A DNA stretch of 64,000 bases from Pelodera strongyloides (GCA_036852015.1 JAANDG010000233.1:1-64000); one strand, 5' to 3'. Positions 12,474-25,315 are shown, counted from the first letter of the stretch. Translations and numbers: made by a program. The notes: generated by a model not told the origin, from the sequence alone.

Positions 12474-14305
12474 ATGCCACCCCCACCGACCGTGGAGTCT
12501 CTCATTGAAGACGCACGACCAATGTTAATGAAGGCGGTGAAGTACGACCAAGACAAGAGAGCAGACGACGCCGTAAACAAATATATCGATGGATGTGCTA
12601 AACTTCTCGGTGCTCTAAAGTAAGTTCTGCTTTTCGGTTAATTCTTTTTACGAAGTTGTCTGTCTTGTTTTTTTTATTATGCCGTCGGCAATCATTTCGT
12701 GTCCCGGCCGACGTAAGATTCGTTTGTGTTGTGCTCTAGACTAGAGATGTGAAGCTCGGTTACAATCATTTTGAGGCGTCCCTTACAATCATTTTGTGTT
12801 CCATATGATGGAAGGTATTCAGGCTTCTTCCGGAAGATGACGGTCGCCGGGACGTGCTTACTCGACAAGTCACTCAATACATGGATCGCGCCGAGAACTT
12901 GAAACCGAAGAAGACTTTAAAGGTACTTTTTTTGCCTCAGAATAGAATAATGCGCAGCTCTTTCTGAGCCCAATGATCCTTGTGTGGTTATGTATGCATT
13001 TACAATGTCTCGGGGACTTTCTTTTTGTTGGATCATAGTCTCTAATTATTTTATTTAGGTTTCAAAGATGGAGCAAAGGAAGATCACTAATGATTCAACA
13101 GGGCACAGCTATGAGAAAGTCTTCGGGAAATATCTGGACGACAAATTGACGAAGGTTGATGTTCATGACGCATATGTATGTGCTCATCACCAAGTAAGTT
13201 CATTAATTATTTGTGACTTGAAAGATTTCCTTGTGAGTTAGGTATCGGGAATGTATCCCCAAGCAAATATTTCGATCACGTCAAAACGTATGATTGTTGC
13301 TACATAATTTTAATACCAGTCATAGTTAATTTCCAACATTCTACTTCGGTTCGCAGAGTGTGATGTAGTTGCGAATGCTTAGTTCTGTTTTAATTCTGTG
13401 AATCTATTCCATAAATTCCAGATGATCAACTTTGTGCGATTTTGTGAATTGTTGGTGTCTCGTGCAGCAAACCTGAAGTACGTCAATCTAACCACTGGAG
13501 TAGATGCCAAGTCGAATGCTGAATCATTCAAGGTAAGGGTAATCAGGTTACATCGTATCCAGTTTCGGTATATAATCATTGCATTTTTCCTTGGAAATTC
13601 ATTTAGGAAACGTAATTATCTATCACATGACGTCTGAGTGAGTGTGGATTAATTACAATCAGATTTTGTAATATTGCGACTGAATACTGAATTGTGAAAC
13701 GATCAGCATTATGTCCTTTTAGGTGGACCGCATATCCCAATTTCTAGTCGCGCAGAACTTTTTGGTGATGAATGACGCACTAATTATTTATTCACAAATT
13801 CACATACACATTTTAGATGCTGGCCGACAGTCTAAACAAACGCGGAATTCTCTTACGGGTCGAGTACAGTTCAACTATTCATGATCGGGAAATACAGTAT
13901 GTTGTGTTGTTCTCAATGAGTAGCTTTTGTTCGCTTCCGTTATGTGCACTCTTCTGGTCTTCTGTACTTCACTATTCCATGAAGTAATCAATTAATGACT
14001 TTTTTCGTTAGATCCCATTCGAGACTTCCATTTACGAACCCGTAGTTTAAGCTATCCTGCACAGTTGAAATGTGTGAATACCACTATTCAGAAATGCAAA
14101 TTATCTCCACTAATACTAATGCTGAGCCGGCATCCGGGAAGATTATTTAATTACTTGTTTCAGATTCAATAATGGCTGGATAATTAAAATAGGCCGTGGA
14201 TTGGACTACTTCAAGCGATGTGATAGGTTTGCGGTTGGATCTTTTGACCAGAACCTACGGCCATGTCATGAGACAACGATAGACATTCTCAAGATGGACA
14301 AGTAA
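12474..14305 (+). CDS. MITD1 homologue (MIT domain plus phospholipase D-like domain)
   Basis: MITD1 proteins bind ESCRT-III tails through the MIT domain and act at the midbody in cytokinesis through a membrane-binding, phospholipase D-like fold. Exons: 12474-12619, 12823-12922, 13059-13193, 13422-13532, 13817-13896 and 14164-14305. Phases close to 237 aa, close to the family length. The MIT helices occupy about residues 1-80 ([20 protein letters not shown] near the start). The C-terminal domain shows the conserved blocks [41 protein letters not shown] and [11 protein letters not shown]. The start is the first ATG of the open frame, and upstream codons in frame lack ATG. The final AAG-TAA could instead be a donor, but the length favours a true stop. 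Confidence 0.95.
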
Positions 14306-14366
14306 CGTATGTTTTCATTTTGTTAGTTGAGTTGATGGTTTTCTAATAAGTATTTGTAGTGCTTAC

Positions 14367-14551
14367 AGTGAAATACCGGCCGGTTTTTGAAACGCATTGC
14401 GTACGCCTGCCTTCTTATGCAGCATATGCAAATGAGCTAAAATTAGAATAAAAACTAGACCCCAATTAGACCCCGCGTTGCATAAATGCATAGGAATTAG
14501 GAATGCAAGTACTTCTTGAGATGGGTGTTGAAAACCGGCCGGTATTTCGCT
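14367..14551. mobile_element. Palindromic MITE, family A, copy A2
   Basis: The ends read GAAATACCGGCCGGTTTTTG and its complement, finishing in CGCT followed by TTAA (14552-14555). The left flank is TTAC, one change from TTAA. It lies 61 bp past the MITD1 stop codon, probably in the 3' UTR or just beyond. Confidence 0.8.
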
Positions 14552-15019
14552 TTAAAGTCAGAGTTTTGAGTTTAGTTGGTGTCACCTTTGACCTTTTCCC
14601 TGGTGACTTTGATTTATAAAGTTATGAGATACTACAGTAGGCAGGTGTCCAGCTTTTAGGATTCCTGAGGTAATGCTATAGAATCCTTGCTTCGGTGCTT
14701 TTTGCGTTTCCTTGTGATAGTTTTTATTTGTAACTCAGGTTTCAAAACTTGCGTTTTTGCTTATTTTTCGCTAGCTTGCCTATTTCAGTGGGTAATCCGG
14801 TAACCCATTTCGCTTCAAATACTATGTACATAGACTAGAAATCAATCAATATTATGTTACCACTATTATTCGGAGTTTTATACTGTACGTACCAATTTGT
14901 TTAATTTGCTAATTTGCTTCCACCTTTTCTATGTTTTTTTTGTCGTTTTTAGATGTTTCGTGTTTCTAGCTAAAATATTACATATTGTAAATAGTTTGCA
15001 TGCTCTGTTCCTCAGGCGC

Positions 15020-15383
15020 CACTGAAAAAAGTTGCCTCGCAAACGCCGAGGTTTTCACGATTTGCCTCGACAATGCCGAGGAAAAAGCTTCTTATGTTCT
15101 TATGTCTTATAAATGTTCTTATGTCTTATAAGGCTTTACTCATAGAATATATGTTATGTGATGTGTGATACATGACATATAATATGTAATAAAATGTCTT
15201 AAAGACATAAGTACTAAATTATTGCACTATTTATTTATTATTGCCTCGAAAACGCCGCCTCGGCAAAAGCTAGGCAGCGCTTTGCCGAGTTTTCTCCTCG
15301 ACAATGCTCCGCGGCAAAACTCGTGAAGGCAGCTAGGCATTTTCGGGGCAATTTTCTCGGCATTTGCGCAACTTTGTTCAATG
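15020..15383. mobile_element. Inverted-repeat element rich in GCCTCG, family D, copy D1
   Basis: Starts CACTGAAAAAAGTTGCCTCG and ends with the near-complement GCGCAACTTTGTTCAATG. It holds several short hairpins of the form GCCTCG...CGAGG and a centre with TTATGTCTTATA repeats. Its partner D2 (62933-63436) is similar at both ends but carries a tRNA-like cassette in the middle that is absent here. Confidence 0.75.
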
Positions 15384-15525
15384 GCGTGAGTGGCGCAGCG
15401 CAGACATGCGAAAAGTCCGCGGGAAAAGAATGCAAATTTGCATCGAGAAACAAGCCCCTCCCTCTTTTCCGCGTCTCCGCCTATCACATGTCACAAAGCC
15501 ATCTCTTTCCCGCGGACAATGTTCT
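15384..15525 (+). repeat. Dispersed repeat, family G, copy 1
   Basis: Contains GCGCAGCGCAGA, GTCCGCGGGAAAAGAATGCA and GAAACAAGCCCC in order. The same series occurs on the - strand at about 45890-46062. It directly abuts element D1. Confidence 0.65.
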
Positions 15526-15879
15526 GAGGTTGGCAGTTGCCTTGTCCTAATTACGTTGCTTGATGCTTTTTAATTGATAATTTTTACTCTTAGCGGATGA
15601 ATGTATGAATATTCCTTATGTTTATGTAAATATTTGGTTATTGCTGTGCCGGTCATGTTCTTATTACTTCGGTTTGTCATTTGTTTATGAAATAAATGTA
15701 CATTTTTAATCAAATGTTTGTTTGCTATTATACTATTGCGTTATTAGCACTGCGATATCTAGTTATTTCCATCCTTTTTTAAGCTCGCAATTCGCAATTG
15801 GTTTGTGTTCTTTTGAGGATTCCGGATTTCCACTTCGTTTCTTCTTGTACTAATTGCTAATAATTCGTACTATTTTCAG
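15526..15879. other. Spacer upstream of the PA28-gamma gene
   Basis: No gene was seen. TATTTTCAG ends at 15879 directly before the ATG at 15880 and is a good candidate spliced-leader acceptor. Confidence 0.5.
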
Positions 15880-18800
15880 ATGAGTAAGTCAAAAACCACC
15901 ACTCCGTCTCCGATCGTTGTAGAGGTACGGTTTATATAAATTGGTATTCCTTTGTACATTCTAGAACAGAGTTTACGTTATTTTCTTGTCATAATGTGAT
16001 GTTATATCCTTCGATAGGTTCGTGATATCGGGATTAGTTTTTTGACGCAATTATTGTCAATCAGTGAGGTGTTTACCTGTTTACCTTGCTCTAAGGTAAC
16101 GAGACCACCTGCGGGCATTCATCTGAATGCCCGAAGAAGTCTGTTCTTTTCTGACTGTTTCACCTCCTCTGTTAATCTCCGTCCCAATGCCCGCCCAAAT
16201 TATGGCTTTCGACCCCACCGCCGACGCTAAATATGACTGAAATTTGCAGTGCCGACCCTTTAGCAGTACAAATAGTGTAGCAGTACAGTAGGAAGCAGCA
16301 GTGAACGCATGCCAGCCAAACTGACCCAAGTCTGACCCAGGTCCGACCCAACTGGCGCGCTTGCAGCCCTTCCGCATGCACATCGCATTTTTCACGATGA
16401 TTTTTTCAAAATAATTTGAAGTTCTGCACTTTCTGGTTTTGTTCTAGTTTGTTTCTATTTCCTTTACTATTTCCTCTATTAACTTATTGCTATCACAGGT
16501 ACCATTGCTTCACTTACTGGTGCGCGTTCAAGCAAGCAAACAAACGGAAGGAAACACGATAAAGTAAGTTTATGATGTGGTAAGAGTAGGGTTCTCATCG
16601 GTCACTATAGATAGACTCAGCCGTAGAAGTATATGTTACTAATAGTTTGTAATCTTCGCAGAATGACGCAGAAGTAGTATACTTTCATTTACTATTTAAT
16701 TTAATACATTTAGACACTGGTGGCCAGCTCCATGGAAGTTCAAAATCAAAGATGCATTCTGCTGCCTGATACTAATACTGGACAATGGAAGATTCGCTAA
16801 AACTCCGTCAAATTTGAATGTTTAGTCATATACTGTGAGTATTATTCGCAATAAACATTTCCTCCCGTTATGTAGTGTAATTTATGGGCTACGCTTCTGT
16901 ACAAATTACGGTGGTGCCGACTCCAAACCGTGGTGGTGCCGACCCAACTCCGACTCCAAACAGTGGTTTTGCCGATCCAACTCGCACGCCTTTTTCAAAT
17001 TTTTCGAACCGGGGCGGAAACTAGGACCGCCCAGAGTCGGACTTCGCTTTAGTTGGGTCGGCACTTTGGGTCGGAGAGGAACATAGTCTTTAATATCACA
17101 ATCGTCTTCAGCTCAACCAGTACAAAGCCGAATTGGTAAAAGAAGCGGAACTCATTGTTTTGGAGGAATTTCCGAAGAAAGTCATTGAATTCAACAATAT
17201 GCTCAAGGTGGGTTTGCTGGTATTATTTTTTTTCTCTTTCCTTTTTTATTTAAAGCCGTTTAACGGCCGGTTTTGAAACGTATGACAAAATCCTGTTGCA
17301 TGACTACTGTACGATTATTAGACTGATTATATTAATTTGCATCTGCATGCATGATAAGCGAATGTACATGTCCCAAATACGTTGCAAAACTGGCCGTTAT
17401 ACCGCTTTAAAGTGCATAGACTATATCACTGTAGCCGATGGTGATATGCGTTTTACGTTAGAAAAGATTGTTGTTGATATTCAATGGCATCATCACATGT
17501 TTGTTACAGTTCGGTGAACATTTTTTTATTAGTGGAGTTAGGAAATCTCCGTAATTGATTAGTCGTCTTTCATTAGGAGGAAAAGTTCAAATACGAGCGA
17601 GTGCCGGATCTGCTTCCGGATGCCGATCTGAACATTCCTGTTCCCGTGAAGAAGGATGGTGTAAACTTAGGAAACATCAAGATCAAGGCGGAGGTTTGTA
17701 GTTTGTATCCATGTCTTTCTAATAGCTCAGTAATTTATTTTCGAGATTATGCAACGTTTGAGTTCGCTTCTGAGGGACTCTTTTTCCTCTTTTTTTTGTT
17801 GTAGGTCACGCTCAAACTATGATTTGAGGACATTTGGTTGGAATTCAAATTCAGGTAGCAAAAATGCCCGGACATTTCGCATGCTTCTCTAATCACTACC
17901 ACGTTCACTGCGTATGTTTATAGTATAGCTCAAGATTTTTCAGAATGGATCCGATGAGCAACCTTCGAAGAAGAAACGGAGAATAGTTTCCGGAGATGGA
18001 GAAGGCGATACCAATGAATTGGTCGTTGTTGACGGTTGGTATTTTGGTGAATATTTATTATTACTGATTTGTCTGTGGACATGATGCCCCATAATATAAT
18101 AGTAATAATAGTTTATAAGTCTTGACGGAACGGTCTTCAAGTCTCTGATCTCTGTGGAGTAGGTCTGATTTTGGTGCTAGACTGTTATAGTTCTGTTGTC
18201 TAAACATTGGCCTTGAATTCTTGATTATGTGATGTAAACTCCTATTGACATTTATCTTGCTGGCAATAGGAATACGGTAATGCGAATGAACCAATGAACA
18301 TTGTTTCCTTACAGGGTTACCTGTTTACGGGTTCGCTAACGGTACCGTATCCTGTAATGCGAAACTAGCAGAACTTATGGACGAAGTGCGGCCGAAGCTC
18401 AGAGATGCTGTGGAACTTGTCAACAAGGTACTTACTATTTGTTGGGAATTTGGGAAAGTTAAAATCGCACGTGTTGATATTTATAGATTAGAAGTTTTTC
18501 TGCAATATTTTCTGTTTCTAGTTTCTGTTGCATGTTTTTGAAGAGTGTACAAGTTATACGAATAAAGTACTTTACGGTGTAAGATATTTATTTGAGGTGA
18601 AAATGTGGATCACGTTCTTGATTCCACGCATTGAGGATGGAAATAATTTCGGAGTCGGAATTCAAGAGGAAACTCTGAATGAGGTGAGTTGAGTTTAGGT
18701 TGCAAATTTATTTGTGTAAGAGATGATAGTATAACAAAGTATGTTTCTTTTTCGAATTGCTTTCGAAGAAAAACGAACCTAAAGCAAATGTTTCATGAGG

Positions 18801-19849
18801 TATGGCTTGTGTGTAACAAGTAACAGGCAATGTGGTCAGTAGGTTATAGGGGAAACCCAAACCCATGAGTTTTCATTAGTGTAGTTCTTATTGGCAACAC
18901 AACGAGTAAAGCACAGCTAATGTTTTTTGAGTCTTAAAAGGATAACAAAAGCATGTCAGGTGAAGAATTGAATTCCGTTGGTTGATTAATTCATTCTATT
19001 AGGTATCGAGAGTGGAGGGAGAAGCCGCCTCGTTCCTCGACCAGATCAGTCGTTATTTTGTGAGCCGTGCAAAATTGATCACAAAGGTATGGTTCGTTGT
19101 CTTTTTTATGTTATGTAGGCTATATTTTGTGCGTGAAACCCGCATTCCGCATTTCTTTAAACCTAGAACTCGCAGAGATATTCCACGGCAAACTGTTAGG
19201 CCAGGTACTTATGCATAACCTTGCCTGCAGGTTGCCAAGTACCCACACGTTGATGATTATCGAAGAGCTATTATGGATATGGATGAGAAGCAGTTCATCA
19301 ATATTAGATTGGTACTCACTGAGGTTGGTCATTTGGTCTTTCTTTGTTATAATTTGATGCTGTTCCTCCCGGACTGACGTAAAACTAGCGTACGAAAGAG
19401 TTGAACGAGTGCTTTGTTATTTTGGAGAAACATTGTGTTTATTGTTGTTGGATGTTCGTCGGGTAATAATTAGCTCTTACTGTACCTCGATGAAAAAAAA
19501 AATGATGAAAAATGACCTTGCTTGATCAAAAAATAAGTCATCGACGAGTAGCGCTCCCAGGATTCATTAAAACTAGAACTGCAGACCCTTTTGCATTTGT
19601 ATCGCTTGCTTTTGTAAGGAAATGGAAATTCCCAGTGAATAGGCTGCATGAGCGTCATAGTATCTTTGAGCACTGAGCAGCACCTACACCAGGGGTTCTC
19701 TCCATCCTTACGGCATCAATACTTGCTTAGCTTGCTTATCATTTATTTTATAGATGCGCAATCACTTTGCCACTCTTCACGATATGATCACCAAGAATTT
19801 GGAGAAGATCAAGAAACCCCGCTCGTCAAATATGGAAAGCATGTACTAG
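15880..19849 (+). CDS. PSME3: Proteasome activator PA28-gamma (REG-gamma)
   Basis: PA28-gamma forms a heptameric nuclear cap on the 20S proteasome and stimulates ubiquitin-independent degradation. Exons: 15880-15924, 17112-17207, 17577-17693, 17944-18034, 18315-18427, 18597-18683, 19003-19086, 19231-19323 and 19754-19849. Phases close to 273 aa, slightly longer than vertebrate PSME3. The activation loop PRIEDGNNFGVGIQEE (residues 164-179) is intact. The C-terminal block reads DYRRAIMDMDEKQFI, then RNHFATLHDMITKNLEKIKK, then PRSSNMESMY. A basic nuclear-localisation signal, KKKRR, sits at residues 95-99 in the homologue-specific linker, which supports gamma over alpha/beta. The acceptor of exon 6 (18597) is TTTGAG rather than CAG or TAG. 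The first intron holds an exon-like ORF that does not fit in phase. Confidence 0.96.
16090..17085. repeat. Local G/C-rich repeats in intron 1 of PA28-gamma
   Basis: Short related strings such as GTGCCGACCCAACT, TTGGGTCGGCAC, CTGACCCAGGTCCGACC and GGGCATTCATCTGAATGCCC (a perfect short palindrome at about 16112-16131) recur in both orientations. They look like the remains of an inverted-repeat element. Boundaries were not resolved. Confidence 0.4.
17254..17406. mobile_element. Palindromic MITE, family A, copy A3
   Basis: A 153-bp element with TTAA on both sides (17250-17253 and 17407-17410). The ends contain ACGGCCGGTTTTGAAACG and the diverged complement. It lies in an intron of the PA28-gamma gene. 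Confidence 0.8.
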
Positions 19850-20740
19850 AGGGTTTGCCTTTTTGTTGTGTTAATGTTGTTAATGTTAATTGAAACCTAT
19901 GCCTTGTTGTCAACATACGCTATACGCATCCCTAAAGTTCTCTTATCCTCGTAATATTACTATATTGTATGAATTGCGCGTACTGAAAAGTTGCCTTATG
20001 ATCTTCGTACTTGTTATTGCTATTATATAGTGTTGGATTGTAGATTGTACAATTTTTCATACAGTACTACGTTGCTTGTTCCATTTTGGTTCTCTTGAGG
20101 ACTTGCCATGTAATGTTGATAGTTCCTATGTTTAGGTGAACTTTTTTTTCCGTTTGTTGTTGTTTGTGTGATGTAATATTGTATGGTTTTATATTCTAAT
20201 GTTTTAAGTTTGTTTTGTTTGGGATGTTGTCGTTTGATTTTTAGATGATTTATTGGATTGTCAGCTAATTTAGTGCATGAATTTGTTCTGACACAATCCT
20301 CAGAAATGTTTATTGTTGTTTGCTTTCGTTGTTGATTGTACATCTATTGATTGTTCATTGATTGCATATATTTTATGTTTTATTGAATGAAAACTTTGAT
20401 GTGCAAAGGAGAGTTTTGCGAATTGTACGAGAGGATTCGTTGTGAGTTCATTGGTTTTTCTGACCATTTATACTTTGTACAGGGAAGGGCTTGGTGGGTT
20501 TTTTCTTTCTATTTCTGCTGTGTACTTCACGTATCCATTTTGAATTTTTTTCTGAACCAGCACTGTTTCTAGTGATACCACATATCTTGTTCCCTTGTGG
20601 GTATAGGAAACTTTGAATTAGTAATCCAAATTTTTAATTTGAATGTCTAGGTTAATTAATGTATATAAGTCTTAACTTTACTCCATACTGTAGCGGAAGT
20701 TACAGTAACGCGGAAATGGGTGCGGTCTCAAAAAAGTAGT
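19850..20740. other. 3' flank of PA28-gamma, no gene recognised
   Basis: AT-rich sequence without a convincing coding exon; the frames present are short. Confidence 0.5.
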
Positions 20741-20749
20741 GGACGCGGG

Positions 20750-21075
20750 TCACATATAGGGAGGGTTCGAAACGTGGCCCGCGGTCGAGCGGCCTGCGGC
20801 CCGCAGCTTGCGGACCGCTGCCCGCGGCCTGTGGCTCGTCGTGCACTGTAGCCTCGCGGTCAGCATCGGCAGCGGTTGACTGTCGTACTGTATTTGACGT
20901 CAAGTTAACTTGACACACGCAATCTTTTTTCATTTGAAAACTAGTAAAAGCTATACTTATTATATAAAAGAGTAACTGTAGCGTAATTTGCATACCGATG
21001 TTCGTTACGGAAATGCAAATTTTTGACAATGTTCCGCGTTTTCGGGTATAAAACGAGTGTCGCAGCTCAATACCC
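20750..21075 (-). mobile_element. Repeat element I, copy 1 (uninterrupted)
   Basis: Read on the - strand this matches 30868-31612 in order: TATTGAGCTGCG, ATTTCCG, GAACATCGGTATGCAAAT, CTCTTTTATATAATAAGTAT, GTCAAGTTAACTTGACGTCA, then a GCCGCGGGC-rich end. The copy at 30868 is split by a tRNA-core element exactly at ATATAATA. This copy therefore shows the empty site. Confidence 0.8.
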
Positions 21076-21139
21076 AAGTATGCATAGCATATGCAATTGT
21101 TTCTAAGAATACCCAGTTCTACTGCATCTTTCCCTTTAA

Positions 21140-21569
21140 AGGATCGCAGTCACTACAATTTCGCATTTTTTATTCGCTTTTCATTAAATATTCAAATATG
21201 TGAAGAAAACTACGATTCCAGCACCAAAGTACGGCAAAACGAACTCAGGGAGAGAAATCCCTGAGTATGAGTTTCACTTGTATACAGTATACCGTAGTTT
21301 ATAATTGCCCGTATAGAGTTTCATAATAAATACCCTGCAGTGATAAACCACGCGCCAGGTGTAACACTGCAGGCTGTTCACTCTCCAAGTACCCCTGGCA
21401 ATTGCATATATGCACCGGCGACGGTCATTTACCAAAACCCATTTTCATTGATTTCTCTCCCTGAGTTCGCTTTTCTGTGGCTTTTTACTGGCTGCATATT
21501 CTTTTATAAATCTTCTTGCATCTAATAAAAATCGAATAAAAAAGTTGAATTTGAAGTGACTGCCTTCCT
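21140..21569. mobile_element. Palindromic MITE, family C, copy C2
   Basis: A 430-bp element starting AGGATCGCAGTCACT and ending AGTGACTGCCTTCCT. TTAA lies on both sides (21136-21139 and 21570-21573). Inner arms ACTCAGGGAGAGAAATC and GATTTCTCTCCCTGAGTT pair. Confidence 0.85.
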
Positions 21570-21573
21570 TTAA

Positions 21574-23804
21574 AGCAAACTTAACCCACTTTCTTCATTA
21601 TTGCACTAGTGGGGTGGTCGTGTTCACTTCCATTTAACATTATTACCCCAAATCCAATTGCTGATGGAATAGCATTATAGCACTAACCCAGTTTTTCTTT
21701 ACATATGGTATTGTTGTAGAGACGTTAATTTTTCGGTTTATGTAGCTGCCCTGCTTGGGATTATAATCGTGAGGAATGAGGAATTTCGGTAGCCATGTTA
21801 ATTGAACATGACAGGAGTATTATTCTTCAGAATGGGGTAAAGTGTTAGGGTAGTAAGGTTAAGAATGTTAAGATAGTGATGGCGCATACGCGGCGAATAA
21901 TAGAGGGAGTGCGCGGCGACCATGTGGATCCTTTTGTGGTGCGCGGCAATGGCGTGAAGCTTCACATTGCTACTAATAGTCGTTGAGAACCCTGAACCCT
22001 TGGTGTCTCTTCTCTTGGAGGAGACGGTCCTCAACCTTTGTTACCAAGGAAAAATGTAGTTGCAAACAAAGGACTTAACGTTAAAGTTTAAATTCAGGTT
22101 TGCAAAAAGTTGTATACGGCACAATTCTTTCGACTGTTAGTGTGCGCGGCACACAAAAGCGGCAAACGATTCGATGGGTGCGCACCACAAAACGTAGAAA
22201 AATAAGTCGTGCATTTGTGCATTATAAACTACATTCTGTGGTGCGCAGCGCCAGCGCATCCAGTTAGGCTAATTGGCGTGCATTCGTAGCCTGCCGCGGG
22301 AGTTGGCACCCAGCAACGCCGTTTGTTGTCTGTGAGGATATGTAGCCGAGCCGGCTCTGGGTTCGCGCGCAGTCGGCCGCACCGCACAGCAACCGCGTGC
22401 CAATTGCAACACAATCAATCCGCGAAAGAGGTTGGGTATATGCGGTGTGCTGCGCGGTTGCGGAAAAGAGGATAATGATGTTTTCCCGGTTTATGAAAAC
22501 GGCAAACTCTCAAGAGTATTCTGTGGTTTTGTTACATAAGAGAGAATGCAAATGTAGGGACATATTTACAAAAAACATCGTACGGTCGCGAACTAACTTT
22601 TCTCAGGCTCATAGTAAGAGCGCAGGCGTAGCCGAAGGGATATTCAAAGATCCATACATTTGACGTGTCACGACTTATTCACGAGTTTATGTGAAAGAGT
22701 TCCTAGAATGGTATGTGAAAGAGTCCTGGGAATGGTCTCAAATGGTCTCATTGGGAATGAGCATGACCTGTTCAAATAACATTATTTACGTTAACAGACT
22801 CAGAAGTGTGCATTTGTTCTGAAATGTTAAGAAACGTACTTGATCTGTCAAAGAGAAACGGCAAATGTAGGCAATAATTAGCATGGTAATCGATGCATTA
22901 AATTGTTAATACAGTGACTAGCATTCATGCATCCTGTTCGACGGTACGTATGTTCCAATTATCTTTCGTTTCTAGTCTTAGACAGTCTTTATAGTTTGTA
23001 GTCTAGACAAAATGTTGCAGTTCACTTGCACATCACGGTGACACTAAATGTAAATGGCCACATGTGCCTCTGCCCGTATGCATTATGGACCTTATATTGA
23101 AAATATGGTCTCTATTGTGAAGCATGCAGTTTCCACCATTTTTCCCCACCTGTACGTATCCCAATGTATGATTCGAGTCACTTGTTGGAGCCCCTGTACC
23201 ATTGCGCCCACCCATACCTGGGCAGTTTACAAAATTTGTAAAGTGGTCCAAAATATGTAAAATTTTCTAATGTACCCTTACTGTATGGTACCATTTCCAC
23301 GTATTTTGATCAGGAAAGTACGGGAAAAATAGTGGATCCCCCCTACAGTACCCTATTATTTAATTTTCTCTTAAGTGGGACTATTGCTATAGCGAGCCCA
23401 GATTTTGTACTGAGCCTCGCATATATTACTAATATGCAACTCGGAATTGTGTCTCGGTCCGTATGAATTATGGTCTGTATTGCTGTAGTACCGATATTGT
23501 ACCACTACAGTACCAAAGAGTTGCTGTCACGTACTGATGTATGTGCTGCGCTGGTCTTTCACGTGCTCATGTTTGTGAATGTGTGCTAATGTGTGCCGCC
23601 TAATACAAAGACGTCTCACTGCGTGTTCTATCATGCAGGATAAAAATATTGAATAAATATGAGCGTACCTACTAATGATCAGAATATGTACCACTTTTGT
23701 GGTCTTTTTCATGTTTCATTCTCTTCCTTTTTTTGGCTTTTGTTTTGCAATCTATTAGACACGTTCATTGTGACTTATGACTTTAAATGTTATTTATTTC
23801 AGAA
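21574..23804. other. Repeat-like spacer, no gene recognised
   Basis: 21880-22470 is G/C-rich with repeated GTGCGCGGC- and TGCGCACCAC-type strings in both orientations, suggesting a degraded inverted-repeat element. The rest is AT-rich. No reading frame with recognisable content was seen. Confidence 0.4.
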
Positions 23805-24575
23805 ATGCCCCGACTTCACAAGGCGCAGAGAAACACAATTGGTCTTCTGGCCGGCCGGAAAGAAGTCCCAAGACAACAACTTGTTGAGCAGAAAAGGAGT
23901 GTCACCAGGATGGATCAATCTGTGATAGTGGGAGAATTGTCACCTGCGTTGGACAACTACATGCAGAGTCCTTCCAACCAGTCTTTCTACGAGATGCTCA
24001 CATCGATGCACTCTTTTTTCATTAAGAAACGGCTTGGCACCCGTGTTCTTATGGATAAGGTGCGGATCTCGATACTGGTCGGCGGTTGCGTGGGCGCAAA
24101 TGATTTCGCGTTCTCCCACTATGGATACACAACGTTCGGAAAGCTGAAAGAGGTGGAAACACCAGACAATGAACCAGGAACCTATCGCTGTTGCAAATGG
24201 ACGAAAGGGCAAGAAGCAAATAAGGATCACGTGTACGACATTGTTTTTTATCACTCGAGGATAAGAGAATGGCTATAATTTGAGAAACTCACTGCAAGGA
24301 GAATTCTTCGAACTGTGCTTTCCCTTTATGTCCACGAACTGTCACACGCCATTCATCACCAACACGCGGAGGTGCTGGGGAGAAGAGAAAAACCAACTGG
24401 AAAGCCAACAACACACCGATTCGACCAAGAAATTGTAGAGCAAGAACAACACGGTGAAGAATGGATCCGAATTTATGATGGTATTTCCGAAGCGTTCCCA
24501 CCGCACTTCCTTCTCCCACCAAGTGCCGAAGTGGAATATCATATATTGATTGCTCACTTTAACCGTTACAAATAA
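23805..24575 (+). pseudogene. Intron-free ORF with zincin-like HELSH motif, split by one in-frame stop
   Basis: I do not recognise the family. From the ATG at 23805 (directly after the acceptor-like TTATTTCAG) one frame runs 157 codons to TAA at 24276-24278. It then continues open in the same frame for 98 more codons to TAA at 24573-24575. The second part holds YVHELSHAIHH, a HExxH-type zinc-metallopeptidase motif, followed about 30 residues later by a glutamate-rich stretch, EIVEQEQHGEEW, that could supply a third ligand. The first part has an SILVGGCVGANDF segment. AATAAA lies at 24669. The stop could mean decay, readthrough or a sequencing error. A 54-bp intron across it is possible on paper but would remove well-formed sequence. 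Confidence 0.5.
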
Positions 24576-24668
24576 TGTTTATTTATACATTCACACTGTT
24601 AACTTTATTAAACAATAGTTTTAAGCACCTATATTTAATTAATTTTAATATTATGTAATCTGTGTTTG

Positions 24669-24674
24669 AATAAA
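24669..24674 (+). terminator. Poly(A) signal AATAAA after the HELSH ORF
   Basis: AATAAA stands 94 bp past the second stop codon, followed by an A-rich run. Confidence 0.5.
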
Positions 24675-24779
24675 ATGAAAAAAGGGGGTGAATCCGATCC
24701 CTCCAAGAGGTGCCCCTGGAAACTACCCTACCGTATTACTTGGTTATGGGTTGAGCTGAACATCGGATATATGTATTTA

Positions 24780-25315
24780 TATGTAAACAATTTACTAGAT
24801 CAGGCTGCAAGGCACATTAATAGTTAGGCAAGGAAACATTCATACTTCAAAACAAATTAATAGTTAGGCAAGGCAATTAATAGTAAGGCAAGGAAACAAT
24901 TACGGGTTCGTGAGCTTAGTTATTTTGAGTCGGCTTTCCGAAATATTTTTCTCCGAAAAAAGAGAGGTTACATAGTATACCTCCCAAATATATGTAAACA
25001 ATTTACTTGTATGTAAACAATTTTATATGTAAACAATTTACTTGATCAGGCTGCAAGGCACATTAATAGTTAGGCAAGGAAACATTCATACTTCAAAACA
25101 AATTAATAGTTAGGCAAGGAAATTAATAGTAAGGCAAGGAAACAATTACGGGTTCGTGAGCTTAGTTATTTTGAGTCGGCTTTCCGAAATATTTTTCTCC
25201 GAAAAAAGAGAGGTTACATAGTATACCTCCCAAATATATGTAAACAATTTACTTGTATGTAAACAATTTTATATGTAAACAATTTACTTGATCAGGCTGC
25301 AAGGCACATTAATAG
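24780..25315. repeat. 246-bp tandem repeat, about 2.1 copies
   Basis: GGCTGCAAGGCACATTAATA recurs at 24803, 25049 and 25295, exactly 246 bp apart. The units also share TAGTTAGGCAAGG, GTTCGTGAGCTTAG and TATGTAAACAATTTAC. The third copy breaks off after about 45 bp. Confidence 0.95.

Noticed and set aside
16499..16564. Extra exon in PA28-gamma intron 1
   Set aside because: It has acceptor and donor-like ends but leaves phase 2, which neither neighbouring exon accepts. Homology joins the flanking exons directly.
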